From positions 2,541,297-2,605,296 of the forward strand of contig CM074809.1 in NCBI GenBank assembly GCA_037447605.1: a DNA stretch of 64,000 bases, read 5' to 3'. Positions 23,560 to 34,350 of the stretch are shown in pieces (positions within the stretch are counted from its first letter, which is position 1; each line of letters starts with the position of its first letter). Under the pieces are notes generated by a model that was given only the letters and a program-made list of their open reading frames with translations, did no database searches and was not told the origin of the DNA. The stretch comes from Zygnema circumcarinatum. Taxonomy: Eukaryota > Streptophyta > Zygnematophyceae > Zygnematales > Zygnemataceae. The translations under genes and the position numbers were made by a program.

Positions 23560-23765
23560 GGTAGCAACCATTGGCCGGCTACAAGTTAACCATTGCCAAT
23601 AACTGCAACCATTGGACCATTGATGCCCGCCCCACCCAATCATTGCCAATGGTTGCAGCCATTGCCAATAACTGCAACCATTCGACCATGGACCATTGAT
23701 TCCGTCCCCACCCAACCATTGGATCGGGAACCAACGGTTTGCAAATCGCGACCATTCCAATGGTT
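23560..23765. repeat. CCATTGG satellite array 2 (short)
   Basis: About two units of the palindromic satellite, with CAACCATTGGACCATTGATG and CCCGCCCCACCCAATCATTG, ending at TTCCAATGGTTGATCCAACT. Confidence 0.85.
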
Positions 23766-23769
23766 GATC

Positions 23770-24480
23770 CAACTCATGGTCCGTCCAGCCCTTGGCCCGG
23801 AATGTGTTCGGCTACCCTTCGCGGACGTCCGCGATTGGGCGAGCGTCGGCCGGGCAGCTGAATTCTGTCCACGGGCAGATTGGAAATGGTTTTGGCTGCC
23901 GCAACAGTGAAGCAAACGTCCGCGATTGGGCGTCTGTCGTCCGGGCAGCAGAAGGTTTGGTCCGGGGCAGCCCTAAACTGTTTTCGGCTGCCCAATCCTC
24001 CAAGCAAACGTCCGCAATTGGGTGAGCGTCGGTCGGGCAGCTCAAGTTTGGCTCCGGGCAGCATTCAAATGGTTTATTCTGCCCCACCAGCAAAAGTAAT
24101 CGTCCGCGATTGGGCGAGCGGCGGCCGGGCAGCTGAAATTCTTTCTGGTCCTCCGTCGCCGCGATTCCGATCAGGGGCAGCCCCCCTACGGCGCGTCCCG
24201 TCTCGTAGCGCGCACCGTACGGCAGCATTCCCCCACGGCGGTGGTGCCACCTGTACGTCCGTACTGTCTGATCCACAGGGGAGATGAGGTAGGCGCGCGG
24301 CCGGCCATTTTGGGCCACCCCTTTGTCGTCCGGGCAGCTCGCTGCCAAACTTGAGCTGCCCGGCCGACGCTCGCCCAATCGCGGACGCTTGCTTCGCGTA
24401 TGGGGCAGCCTGTAATAGGTTTGGGCTGCCCGGGTCCCTCCTCAAGGCCTCGCCCCGCGGCCCGGGCTGTCATGTCTCCC
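23770..24480. repeat. GC-rich module array 2
   Basis: Clearest copy of the array. Forward modules start near 23826, 23918, 24010 and 24104, a spacing of 92-94 bp, each with CGTCCGCGATTGGGCG and CCGGGCAGC. A conserved spacer follows (CCTCCGTCGCCGCGATTCCG, then TGTACGTCCGTAC). One reversed module lies near 24345-24390. The array closes with GCGGCCCGGGCTGTCATGTC. Confidence 0.85.
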
Positions 24481-24575
24481 TCCCTCCCTCGCCGACCACC
24501 TGCTCTCTCTCGCTCTCTCTTCCTTTCCCCCCTCTCAATGGTTGTAACCATTAGCTGGCTTCCCAGCCAGCCGTG

Positions 24576-24790
24576 GGGAGGTGACGGGGGAGGTCACGGG
24601 AGGGGAGGGGGAGGGGAGGGGGAGGGGAGGGAAGGGGAGGGGAGGGGAGAGGACTGGAGGGGCGGGAAAGAAAATATTCAAAACAGGGGGGCTATCTCCA
24701 CCCGAAATATCCAAAATGGGGGAGGGGGCAAAATAGCCAAAATGGGAAAGGGGCGGGATAACCAAAAAAGGGGGGGCGGTATATAGTTTT
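24576..24790. repeat. G-rich GGGGA tract
   Basis: Simple purine repeat (GGGGAGGGGAGGGGGAGGGG type) at 24590-24665, followed by looser G-rich sequence with AAAATGGG words up to about 24780. Non-coding. Confidence 0.8.
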
Positions 24791-25846
24791 CCTATTTAAA
24801 AATCAGAGACCTTTTAAATCAGACCTATTTTTTTTTTTGGAGGAAGCTCAAGGACAAAGCCCCGACTGGAGGGACCCCCAAATTGTTGCCACGTGGCGCG
24901 TTGTGGCTGCACGAGGGTAGCGTGTCGTTTTCGTAGGTGTCACGTAGGATAAGAGGCAATTGACCGTACTTCTTGGATAAGGTTTTTTTGTCGGATGCGG
25001 TGCTCACACGCGTGTGATATGACGTGGCAATGGACGGTCGTTGTAAAAAAAGTAAAAAGCTGGAATCCTGGCTTGCGTTGATTGGTCGGAAACTTGTCGC
25101 GTACGCAAACGACATGTTTAACGTGTCTCTATCCATACGGTACGGTATCGCCGCACCGTACCGTGAAATTGTGAAGGCCGTCTGGATGGCGGCGCCCTCG
25201 GGAGGAAAGCCGCGCCACTAGCCTTTTGGGTTGGAAACGTGGTACAACTTGTTGGGAAACTCGCCATGCAATCTGTTTCATAGCCTGATCTTTCGTCTAT
25301 GGGCCACTCGGTTTACATTGGGTCTCCATTTTGTCTTCGTCCATATATATTTGATGGCATCGCCATCGTGAGATTGATGCCAACTCATACAGGTTTTCAC
25401 TGCACGAGAGAAGTGAATGGTCATCGGTCTTACAATGGCGAGGCCATCGAATGAATGTTTGTTCGTGGACAAAGGCCACACGCAGAATTTCGCCAAGTTT
25501 TTTTCTTGCAGTTAAGGCCCAACAACAACAACGACGCAGCCCTCGCGCCGCGGCGCTGTTCCGTGGCGCCGCGGAGCGCCGACGGTGTTTATGCGCGCAG
25601 TTGGACGGTGTGGAGAACGGAGCAGGTGGCATGGAACGCGTGACGTGACGGCGCCTTCCTGCCTGCGGATTCCAGAAGCAGCAGGGATGGGCGGAAGGGG
25701 CGCGGTTCAGGGAAGGGAGGGGTTTGGCGCCATAGCCGTCGCTGCTCAAGCTTGCCCTCTCGTGCCACTGGAGCGGGACCGCCGCAGCCGCTATAGCCGG
25801 GAAGGGACGCGACGTGAGAAGCGCTAAGTGAGCGACAGGCAGCGGT
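24791..25846. promoter_or_regulatory. Upstream region of the Caprin-like gene
   Basis: No gene seen from 24791 to 25300. A MITE-family copy occupies about 25305-25475. From 25500 the sequence becomes GC-rich and likely holds the promoter and 5' UTR of the Caprin-like gene. CCGTACCGT-type words cluster near 25135-25165. Confidence 0.4.
25305..25475. mobile_element. Foldback MITE copy 3
   Basis: Left part TTTGATGGCATCGCCATCGT, then GAGATTGATGCC; right part TCTTACAATGGCGAGGCCATCG, then AATGAATG. These are the internal halves of the inverted repeat in copy 2, with a longer spacer. The outer CGTGGTTCCCCA arms are eroded. Confidence 0.7.
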
Positions 25847-28800
25847 ATGGGAGGCGGCGGGCCAGCGGCTTCGGAGGTGGCGGCGGCGTCTGCAGGAGGA
25901 GGGCAGATGGAGGAGACAGGCTATGCTCGTGCAGAGGGGCCGGTAATGATGATGATGTCAAAGCGTCTGAGAGCGCTGCGGAAGAAGGCCAATCGTATTT
26001 CGCAAATTGAGGAGTCGAAAGTGAGCGGGAAGGTGATCAACAAGGAGCAGGAGGAGATGTTGAGATCGAAGACTTCTGTGATGTTGCTCATTGACGAGTA
26101 TGAGAAGCTGCGAACGCCGCTGCAGGCTTCTGTGAAAGAAGAGGTTGCTGAGGCTGAGAAGGTATTCCTCACGCAGGCTCTGCAGCAGAGGAGTACTGCT
26201 GCAGCGGCTGAAAGCGAGGGGAACGTGCAGGGAGAGCAGAAGGGGGAAGGGGAGGGCGTTGAAGAAAACGGGATTCCGCGTTCAGAAGCAGGCGGTGAAG
26301 CGGCTGACGGAAGGAAAGTGGAAGAGAGCAGAGAAGGATTGTCGGAAGTTTACGCTGCAGGGAATGCAGCGAGTGGAGGGAAAGGAATTGATGGACTCGA
26401 TCTTGTGAAGCTGATCGAAATGCTGTATTTTGGAGCTCTGTTTGACGTGAAGACGGCTGAAGGAAGCGGACATCCAGGAAGCGAAGCTGAAGTGCTTCGG
26501 TGGCGACGTGAACAGGAGCGGAATTCCTGTTTGTCGTATGATGTCGTTTCGGACGATGACGCAACACCGCCTCTGACTGAGCAGGATTTGGATGCCATAT
26601 CCATGCTCAGCCGACTGTTGACTTCTCGAAGCCCCAATGCTGGCAACCATAAGGAGGCAATTGAGCGTTGCCTGCAGCATGCCACGAAATGGTTGCAAGG
26701 AGTTGAGGAGCCAATTTCTGACAGCCTTCAATTGTCATGTAAGCATTGTCCCGCCATCCAGTGCTCACGTTTATATCTTGAACGTCGTGCACCTTATCAA
26801 AACCCTCCAACGACAGATGTCAGGCCATGCATGGGGGGTTTCGTGAATACTTGCAACTATTAATGGACGGTGTTCCGTCACAAGGCACTTACTGTAAATT
26901 ATGTACGTTTGCAGCCTGTGAAACAATTGTGGTAAATTTCTCAGTGTCGTTGTTAGAATCGATTTTCCTTCCCAACTGGGATTCTACTCTGGTGGTTATG
27001 CAGGTGTTGACATGGTGGCTGATTGAATTTGATTCTGACAGATGAAGCCCGCTGACACAGAATAGCATGTCATTGGTCAAGAAGTCCGTTGTTGAAACTC
27101 TTTGGTCTTTGCGTAAATTCAGGGCGGATTTATTCAGCTTGACTACTTGGGCCTGAATTCAAGTTTTATCTTTACATGCACTTTTGCCAGTCCGCCATAT
27201 TTAACTTCAAGCTCGCACTTTTCCGATTGTATTTTGTGGTAGTTTTACTCTTGTTTGTATTGAATTCTTTTTCTATTTGGTCAATTGAAGGTACTTGACT
27301 CAAGAATTTGGTTCAACTGAGGTAGGCTCAGATATGTCCAATAGTTGTCACTGTCCTGATTTGGAAATCCTGATGCTGTTTTACTCTCAGCAGCAGCTTG
27401 TATCATATATGGTTGATATGTATGGCACATGAAGCGTAATTGCTTTACTCGACTGCTATTGCGGAAGCATTATCTGACAGCCTACGATACTATATCTTTC
27501 TTGTTTTTTGCTCCATGTAATTGATAAGTTGTTCGAATTTCTGCATGACGTGCAGATGCACAGGTGAAGGACAGACTACGGCGCATTGTTTTGTCAGAAT
27601 TTTTCACACGGAGTGTTTTGGACGTAAATGCCGAGGTAGCTGCAGCTGCAGCTGCATCAGGGCAGTTTGTCAGTGAAGCCTTGCCTGAGGTGCAGTCTAC
27701 AGGGGTAAGTGGCCTGCCACGTTTGCCGGAGGCGGGGATGCTGGTGATTATGTCCTTGGATGCTTAATCAATTTTACAGGCTTCATTCTGTTATTTGATT
27801 TAACTGCTATCATGTCTGTTTTGTTCATCATTTGGAAGGCCACGCCTAACATGATACGATCCCTATAGACGTATTGGTTAAAGTTGTAGTCCTTTTTATT
27901 GCCCGACTCAGCTAGCAATTTGTAATTTATGAGAGCTACTATTAGTATGCATCAATCGCTCTTAGTCCACTCATACCAGCTACTTGATTGGGGGTGGTGT
28001 TGGGTAGTGGGTTTGAACACTGTGGAAAGGAAACACTGCACTTGAGGAACATGACGCAATTGATTGTAGGAATTAAGTTGGCTGATTTCTGCTCAAGCTT
28101 CTTCGCCGCAGGACCAGGCAGGCGCACCTCAATATTACTCTGCGCCACCCTTCACTGAGTATGTTGTGGCTGGGCAAGACCATGGACTTCCAGAAGGAAC
28201 CGCGGAGCACATGCTTGTGTCACCTGTTACAAACTTCGTGCCACAGGGTGGCTTTACTGTTGTGGATTCACAGGTACCTTCATTGACTTCTTAGACTTGT
28301 CTATTCTTTAGAGATTTCGAGTAGGTAGGCTCTCAGTCGGGTTAGTCTTAATCTTCCTTTTGCTCTGTTTCGTAGCATACCGTTTCTCGGTGTACATGCA
28401 ACGATAGCATTATCTTATTTTTTCAAAATGCCGTGGAGCTATCCAGGATAAAGAGTTGCTCTTTTTAATTTGCAAATTGAAGGTTGTGTTTTCAAGACTG
28501 CCGTCCTTTTCATTCTTTTGTATAGGAAGTCCAATGTGACAAAAGCAATGCTTTCTGCTTCTTTGTGCATCATGCAGTCTAGATGCTTCTACCAGTCCCT
28601 ATAGCGAGCTGAGTGGTTAAGCTTTTGTCAAGTTTGAGTGCATAAATGGTGTAGTTCTTGTGAAGGTGTCGTCAGTGTTGCTGGAGGATATGTCTGCCCT
28701 GAATTTCGACCTGCTTCTGTTATGGTGCACTGCGTTTACCAGGTTCACCTTCAGTATCCCGGGCATGAGTCCATGAGTTCGAACATCTCAACACATCCTG

Positions 28801-29267
28801 GGGATGTACAACAGCAGCAGCTTGAACGGGGGTATCTGCCCAATGGTGTGCAATATGCCGACCCAACAGTCGTGGAAGGACTCCAGCAGTCCCATCCCCA
28901 TCAGGTTCAACCACCCCACATTGCTCACCAGCAGCAGCCTCCCCCGCAGGCTGAAGGTGCCATGCATGGTGCTGGAAACCACCAGTACACAGGCGCATCC
29001 CGGGGACCCATGGGTGGCCGGCTTCAAAACAATCCTGGGCGAGGCTATGGTGGCCGCATGCGTGGGGGGAGGGGAGGAGGCCGAGGGGGGCGTGTCCCGT
29101 TTGATCAGCAGCCAGGGCAAGGCGGGTATGGGCAAGGAGGCTTCCGTGGAGGGCCTCGAGGTGGGAGGGCTCCTCGGGGGGGTGGGAGAGGTGGCGGCCC
29201 TGCAGGCTGGGGAGGAGTACCAACCAATGGAGCAGCGCCTCCACCTGTCAGCGCCGGAGCACAGTAA
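25847..29267 (+). CDS. Caprin-like glycine-rich RGG protein
   Basis: Four exons joining in phase: 25847-26738, 27556-27704, 28112-28273, 28743-29267; 575 residues. Order: short Gly/Ala-rich start, Lys/Arg-rich segment (SKRLRALRKKANRISQIEES), a helical region with KEQEEMLRSK and IDEYEKLRTPLQ, an acidic low-complexity middle, a second helical region (LVKLIEMLYFGALFD), AQVKDRLRRIVLSEF, then a disordered Gln/Pro/His-rich part and a C-terminal RGG/GRGG box (GGRMRGGRGGGRGG). This layout matches the plant 'glycine-rich protein' group related to animal Caprin. RGG boxes bind RNA, so an RNA-granule or translation role is inferred. Start chosen at the ATG giving MGGGGPAAS; a later start at MMMMSKRL is possible. 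Gene looks intact. Confidence 0.75.
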
Positions 29268-29979
29268 CTTTGCAGGCAGTAGGCTGCTGTTACTTGGTAG
29301 AAGTCTGTCGAAGTGGGGTGAGCCTTGCATTGTATCTTGTGCTGTGCGGCTCGATTCTACAGTTGAGAAGGTACGGGGATTAGAGGAGATATGGGTACTG
29401 CAGAAGCAGCCGCAGCTGCTGCACTGCGTGCAAGTTAGTTGGGGAGGGGTCCGATGGGATTGTTGCCCGATGTAAAGTTGAGGTTCAAGTTGATCAGCGA
29501 AGATCTCTGCCAAGAGCATCTCCTGTCCGCAGCACTGAAGTAACGATGCCCAGAGTCATGTGATTTGCTTTGAAAAGCATTCCCGAGTGTTGTCCGCTGT
29601 TTGCCCGTTTTGGCTTTAATGGAGCCATGAAGAGTGTTTTTTGTTTATTGGTCAAGCCACCTCCTATCGCTCTTTAGCCACTTGGAGACCAATACATTCC
29701 CCTTCTGTAGTAGAAGAACATCATAACTCCAAAAAGTGCATTTTGAAATGGCAGCCCTGCCAACTGCATGGAGAGGTTTTCAAATAACCTAATGTAAAAA
29801 AAGGTTCCAATTTTTTCCAAATAACTATGGACTCTTCTGACCACGTAATGGAACTTACTATTGTAGGCATTAGATGCTAAAAATTGTATGTGACATTTTC
29901 CAACTCTGTACAAGTAGAATATAACTACAAGAACTTCCTGATGTGATCTTCACACGCCTGCAATGCGGCCGACGGAGGT
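29268..29979. other. Convergent 3' flanks
   Basis: Lies between the stop codons of the Caprin-like gene (+) and RABF1 (-). It should hold both 3' UTRs. No other feature seen. Confidence 0.6.
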
Positions 29980-32744
29980 TCATGATTTCAAAGTTGAAAT
30001 GGACAGGCGGCCTCTTGGAAGCCTTTTGGCGATTTGCTGAGACCCCATCCAACATCCCCACAGTCCGTTTGCCAGCAGGACATCCCGCATGCCCTTACTG
30101 GAAAGGTCTCCAGACCTAACTCCATACATAAACTACTCTACAAGAGCTGCAAATAAACATCTAGTCATGATGACAATACGAAGGAAAGGAAAAAGGAGAG
30201 TAGAAAGGATGAGTCTTACGAACTGCCATAGCAAAATGGGACAGACTGAAAATCATTCACGGAAGGAATTTCTGGCTACAGGTCCTCTGACCGGAACCTA
30301 ACGAGGATTGGAAACTGACAAGGAAATAGGGCAGATGTGCCTCCCAGAATTCGAAATTTCGATTGGCAATAGTTCTAGCATCACACCGTTTCAAGCTGTA
30401 CGACATTATAAATGACTGCACCCCCACGGCTATTGCAGCCAACGAAAAACAAAAAAAAAATCCTCATTTATCTCACCTCAAAGAGCTCGTTAACATTTTC
30501 TGCTGTTTTGGCTGAAGTCTCTATGAAAAACATTCCATTTGCTTCGGCATATTCTTGCGCCATCTGCATGCGACCCAAAAGATACAATACACCGCAGAAA
30601 GTAGAGAGTTGACGCAAGGGCCGCTGTGAACAACTCGACAGTGTGCTGCCGCATTCAAGATGAGAGAAAACGAACGATTTAAAGAACAAAAGGAGCAGAA
30701 ATAAGCAAGGGTCAAACTAACCTCCTGTGAAACCTCACGGTTCTCTGCCAGATCGGCCTTGTTTCCCACAAGAGCCATCACCATGCCTGCAGTTCCATGC
30801 TTTTGGAGCTCCTGAAAAAGGAAGAAACCATGCGCAATTCATTACTTTTCTGTTCAAAACATTGCAGACACGAAGGACGAAAAGGTATTGCCGACAAAAG
30901 GCGGAGAACAAAAGATTGCGAACACTTTGAAGAAAATGATTGTTTTTGCTTTCGTTCGGAGCATGAATTCAACATATTCCATATCCCATTCTTTTTGTCA
31001 AAAAAATTCCAATAGCCGTGGTTGTGAGGCATAAACCATAACCCTTGAAGCATGTCATGTGTGCCCCGTGTATGTATTTTATCTGTCCCATCCCCACCCT
31101 CCCGGTGAAGCGTGGGATAGTAGCACAACCTTCACCCAGAACTTGGCTCTCTGAAACGTTTCCGTATTGGTGATGTCATACACCACAACGGCTGCTGCTG
31201 CTCCACGGTAGTACAAGGGAGCCAATGACATGTACCTGCACAGCCATCACCCCCTCCTCGTCTCTATCAGCCAGAAAGGAGCTAAAGGACCACCTGCCTC
31301 TACTTCTCGCTCGTCCCCACTTTACTCCCTCTGTAGACCTGAGCCCTGGCCTGAGCCTAGACCCGGAGCCTGAGTAAAGGTGGTTTGCTGAAAGCTTTGA
31401 GGTAAGCCTTACCTCTCCTGTCCTGCAGTATCCCACATCTCGAACTTCACTGTTGTTGAATCTTCCAGTGCCACTGTTTGCGCTAAGAAGGAAGCGCCAA
31501 CTGTCACCTACAGGAACGGGCAGGAGAGAAGTTATAGAAGAGAACTTTCATACAGTAGTGAAAAAAAAATTGCTCAAGAACAAAAGAAAGTGTGGCGCAA
31601 TATTAACAAGAACCTTTCGATACGGTACAAGCTTAATAAGCATGTAAAATAGAGGATGATGCATTGATGGCATATCACGAGTCAAAAGAGAAGACCCTGT
31701 TGATAACTACTTTAGTCACGCCCGAACAAATTTTGCGCTGATTGTTTTCTTTTCCTAATGATTTTTTAGGCAATGTCTCTTGCCGCTGAATCACATCAAA
31801 AGGATCAGCGCATAAACAACTCCCTCTTGCAATTTCGAAATGCTCCCCAGTTTTCGGCTTAAATGGAAGAGAAATTCACCTTAGACGAAGGGTCGAATTG
31901 GCCGCGGACAAACCGTAGCACAATGCAACTCTTGCCCACGCCGGAATCTCCCAAGAGGACCAGCTGCGACATCATTGACCGAAACAAGAACATTAGCAGA
32001 GCTATTCCTTATGTCGGGCTTACGGACGAAGTCAGTAAACATACCCTTAATCATAAAAAGCATAAGCACTGACTAACACAAAATTTAATGATTCAAGTGC
32101 CCCCCACATGATAAAAAAACACTTCAATTTTTAAGTTTTAAAAGGTCGTCAAATCCGTTAGTCTTTTAAGGAGTTTCATTTTTAATTGCTAAGTTTAATT
32201 GTTTAAAAATAACGTGACAAAGTAAAAGCCGGCTCTTAAAGACTGCCTTTACATAAGTTACTTTTGCTTACAGCTTTCTGGGATCATTGAATTCTCTTTA
32301 AAGTGAAGTGAGACATTTAACTGCGTACATCAAACCAATGAATGATCTCCAATACGCTCTCACTCTACATGCGAATTGCAAGAATAGCATCTGCGGACAA
32401 GCAATAGTTGCAGGCGAAACGAAGCGTGCAGAGGAACAGTTGGGGTCACTGCGGCGTTCGTCTTTCTGTTCGCCATACCTTCACTCGAATGTTCTTGGTG
32501 TCTTGACCTGTATTTGGCTCTTTTCCCAGGCCACGTAGATTTGAAGACGTCCCTTTGACTGAAGTAATGCCCGCGTCACATGTCCAGAAAGGTGAATGTC
32601 AGGACGGGAGCAGAACAGGCAGGCCTCTCAGCCTTCCATGCAATGCATCGAAAACATGATCTGAGTAGGGCTGCCCGTGGGGCTGTCTGCAGCGTGACAT
32701 TCTGTCCCGTAGAGCGTACCCGGAACACTCGCAGCGCAGCCCAT
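29980..32744 (-). CDS. RABF1: Plant-unique Rab5 GTPase RABF1/ARA6
   Basis: Small GTPase of multivesicular endosomes, unique to the plant line, anchored by an N-terminal acyl group instead of C-terminal prenylation. Eight exons join in phase: 32744-32720, 32558-32479, 31963-31880, 31507-31413, 31235-31130, 30811-30722, 30563-30477, 30036-29980; 207 residues, close to the Arabidopsis protein. Exon 1 is only 25 nt and encodes MGCAASVP, with Gly2 for myristoylation and Cys3 for palmitoylation. G motifs: GDSGVGKS (P-loop), TVGASF (switch I Thr), [20 protein letters not shown]. The C-terminus ends STLKS with no Cys, as expected for this subgroup. Start and small exon chosen by phase and by the MGC motif. 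Confidence 0.94.
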
Positions 32745-32830
32745 CGAAGCCGCCTACTCCCGCGCTTTCAGGTCTATGCTTAGCAAGGATACCAAGGCTC
32801 AAGTAAAGGGTCAAGACGGGAGGTGGGGTA

Positions 32831-32895
32831 AGAATTAGGGTTGAAGTTAGGGCCAGAATTAGGGTTGAAGTTAGGGCTAGAATTAGGGTTGAGCT
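32831..32895. repeat. Telo-box-like minisatellite upstream of RABF1
   Basis: Two and a half units of about 24 bp of the type AGAATTAGGGTTGAAGTTAG plus GGCC/GGCT, giving five TTAGGG words. It lies about 90 bp upstream of the RABF1 start. On the gene strand this reads as repeated ACCCTAA, the core of the plant telo-box promoter motif. Confidence 0.7.
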
Positions 32896-33109
32896 CCGCT
32901 GAGAAGTTGCCTTACTAGAGAGGCTGCGCAGGAGGGAGGGCGCGGTCGGGGGGGGCACGTGGCGCTGCCTAGGCCCCCGCCAACCGCTGCGGCGAGTCCG
33001 AAACCGTCGACGGAAGGTTCCATGTGACGCTGTTCGCTTGTTCTCTGCCCTAAAGAACATATGCATGCATGCATGCATGCGTCGGTCCCGGCTTCGAAGC
33101 TTGCGCCGG

Positions 33110-33310
33110 TCGGACCATTGGATTGGTGTCGAACCATTGATTTGCGACCCAGCCAGCCATTGCCAATGGTCGGATACCATTGGATTCAATGGTTCCCAAC
33201 CATTGCTCATTGTTCCAACCATTAGCGTCGGACCAAAACCATCGCCAATGGTTGCGAACCATTTGACGTCCAACCATTGCCATCCAATGGTTGCCGACCC
33301 AATGGTCGAC
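33110..33310. repeat. CCATTGG satellite array 3 (degenerate)
   Basis: Repeated CCATTGGAT, CAACCATTG and CCAATGGTTG words with interspersed GGTCGGAC, without the regular unit of array 1. Confidence 0.75.
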
Positions 33311-33552
33311 TTGTGAAAGCGTTTTTAGCCGCGCCATGTGACGTGATGCTGCCGCGGAATACGAACGGTTTGAAATGTGGTTCCAAGTTCAACAAACCTC
33401 CGACCGCTTCGGGGGTGTGCAGCTTCGCCAGCTTGCTCGCTGCCCGCCTTGGCGTCAGCCGCCGGCGAGAGGTCATCGCGAGGGAGAGCAATGCCCGTCC
33501 TGATGCCGTGAAAGAGAGTGGTGTATTACTGCTATTAGAGAAAGGGAGGTGC

Positions 33553-33690
33553 GGCATTGATCTCACGATGGCGATGGTGCCATCAAATGTACATTGAAAA
33601 AATCATGATGGGGAACCAAAAGGAACTGTCGTAAAGGACCCAAAGACAAAAAGAAAATTACCACTGGTCCCACGAACGCCATCGAATGTA
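33553..33690. mobile_element. Foldback MITE copy 4 (partial)
   Basis: Matches the right half of copy 2: GCATTGATCTCACGATGGCG, ATGGTGCCATCAAATGTACA, then GATGGGGAACCAAAAGGAAC. The left arm is missing or decayed. Confidence 0.7.
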
Positions 33691-34350
33691 TGTGCACAGA
33701 AGCAATCCAAACCGCTCACAGCGGACCGACCCATGAAGGGACGCATGGAAGGCCATGAGCCGAACTCTGCTTCTAGGCCCAACAATAACGGCACCGTTGG
33801 CTCTAGTTGCAGCCAGCCGCTAGGGTCGCCCATGTGATGGGGCAACTTCCCTGTGGATGTCGAGGCAGGAGGCACATGCGTCTCAGCGGCCATGGCCATG
33901 GCCATGGCTATGGATGGGCCCAAACTCCAAAGCGGCCGGCAGAATCAGGGGCGCTCCTTGTGGATAGCGCTGCGGTGTGCGCGCACACTCCACGTGGACA
34001 CGGCCAATCCGAGCGCACCTCTGGGTCTTGGCGCGCGTCAAAATTCTACACGTGTCTGCCTCTGGTTGGCCAGAGCTCCTCAAGCATGTGGCGTTACCGC
34101 CCCATCTGCCCGCCGTACAACGCAGCGGACTTAACGTGGCCCGTGCCCCGCCACGGATGCCGGCCGCTTGGTTTCAAGCGCCACGTCATCAATTGTAACG
34201 TGTCATTGCCAGCGTGGGGACATTGGCCTCTCCCCATTGGCCACACGGATGCGAGGGGTGCCACGTCAACCGCCACGCGTGCGAGGGAGCAGGAGAGGCG
34301 CGAGGAGAGGGAGCGGGGGAGGGAGACCGTCGTTTGGTCGAAGCCTCGCC

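Larger units (their letters stand above)
22295..24575. repeat. Inverted duplication, left copy
   Basis: Pairs with 61700-64000 on the opposite strand. From 22295 to about 23440 position p matches 86295-p without any indel, with only scattered base changes. Beyond that, the satellite and GC-module parts match with indels and a roughly 120-bp segment (about 62421-62540) present only in the right copy. Homology fades after about 24575. The right copy runs off the window, so the full length is unknown. Confidence 0.92.
32745..34350. promoter_or_regulatory. Divergent region RABF1 / thylakoid lumen protein
   Basis: Head-to-head promoter region of 1.6 kb. It holds the telo-box minisatellite (32831-32895), an ATGC run near 33060-33080, a short CCATTGG satellite (33110-33310), a MITE copy (33553-33690), and a segment rich in ACGTGG/CCACGT words (33990-34290) close to the plastid gene. 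ACGT cores bind bZIP and bHLH factors in plants; function here is inference. Confidence 0.45.

Noticed and set aside
22862-23602. 246-codon plus-strand ORF (mirrored at 62684-63433)
   Set aside because: Its first part is exactly antisense to a conserved VPS2 exon and its end runs into simple CT and satellite sequence, so it is not a gene as a whole.
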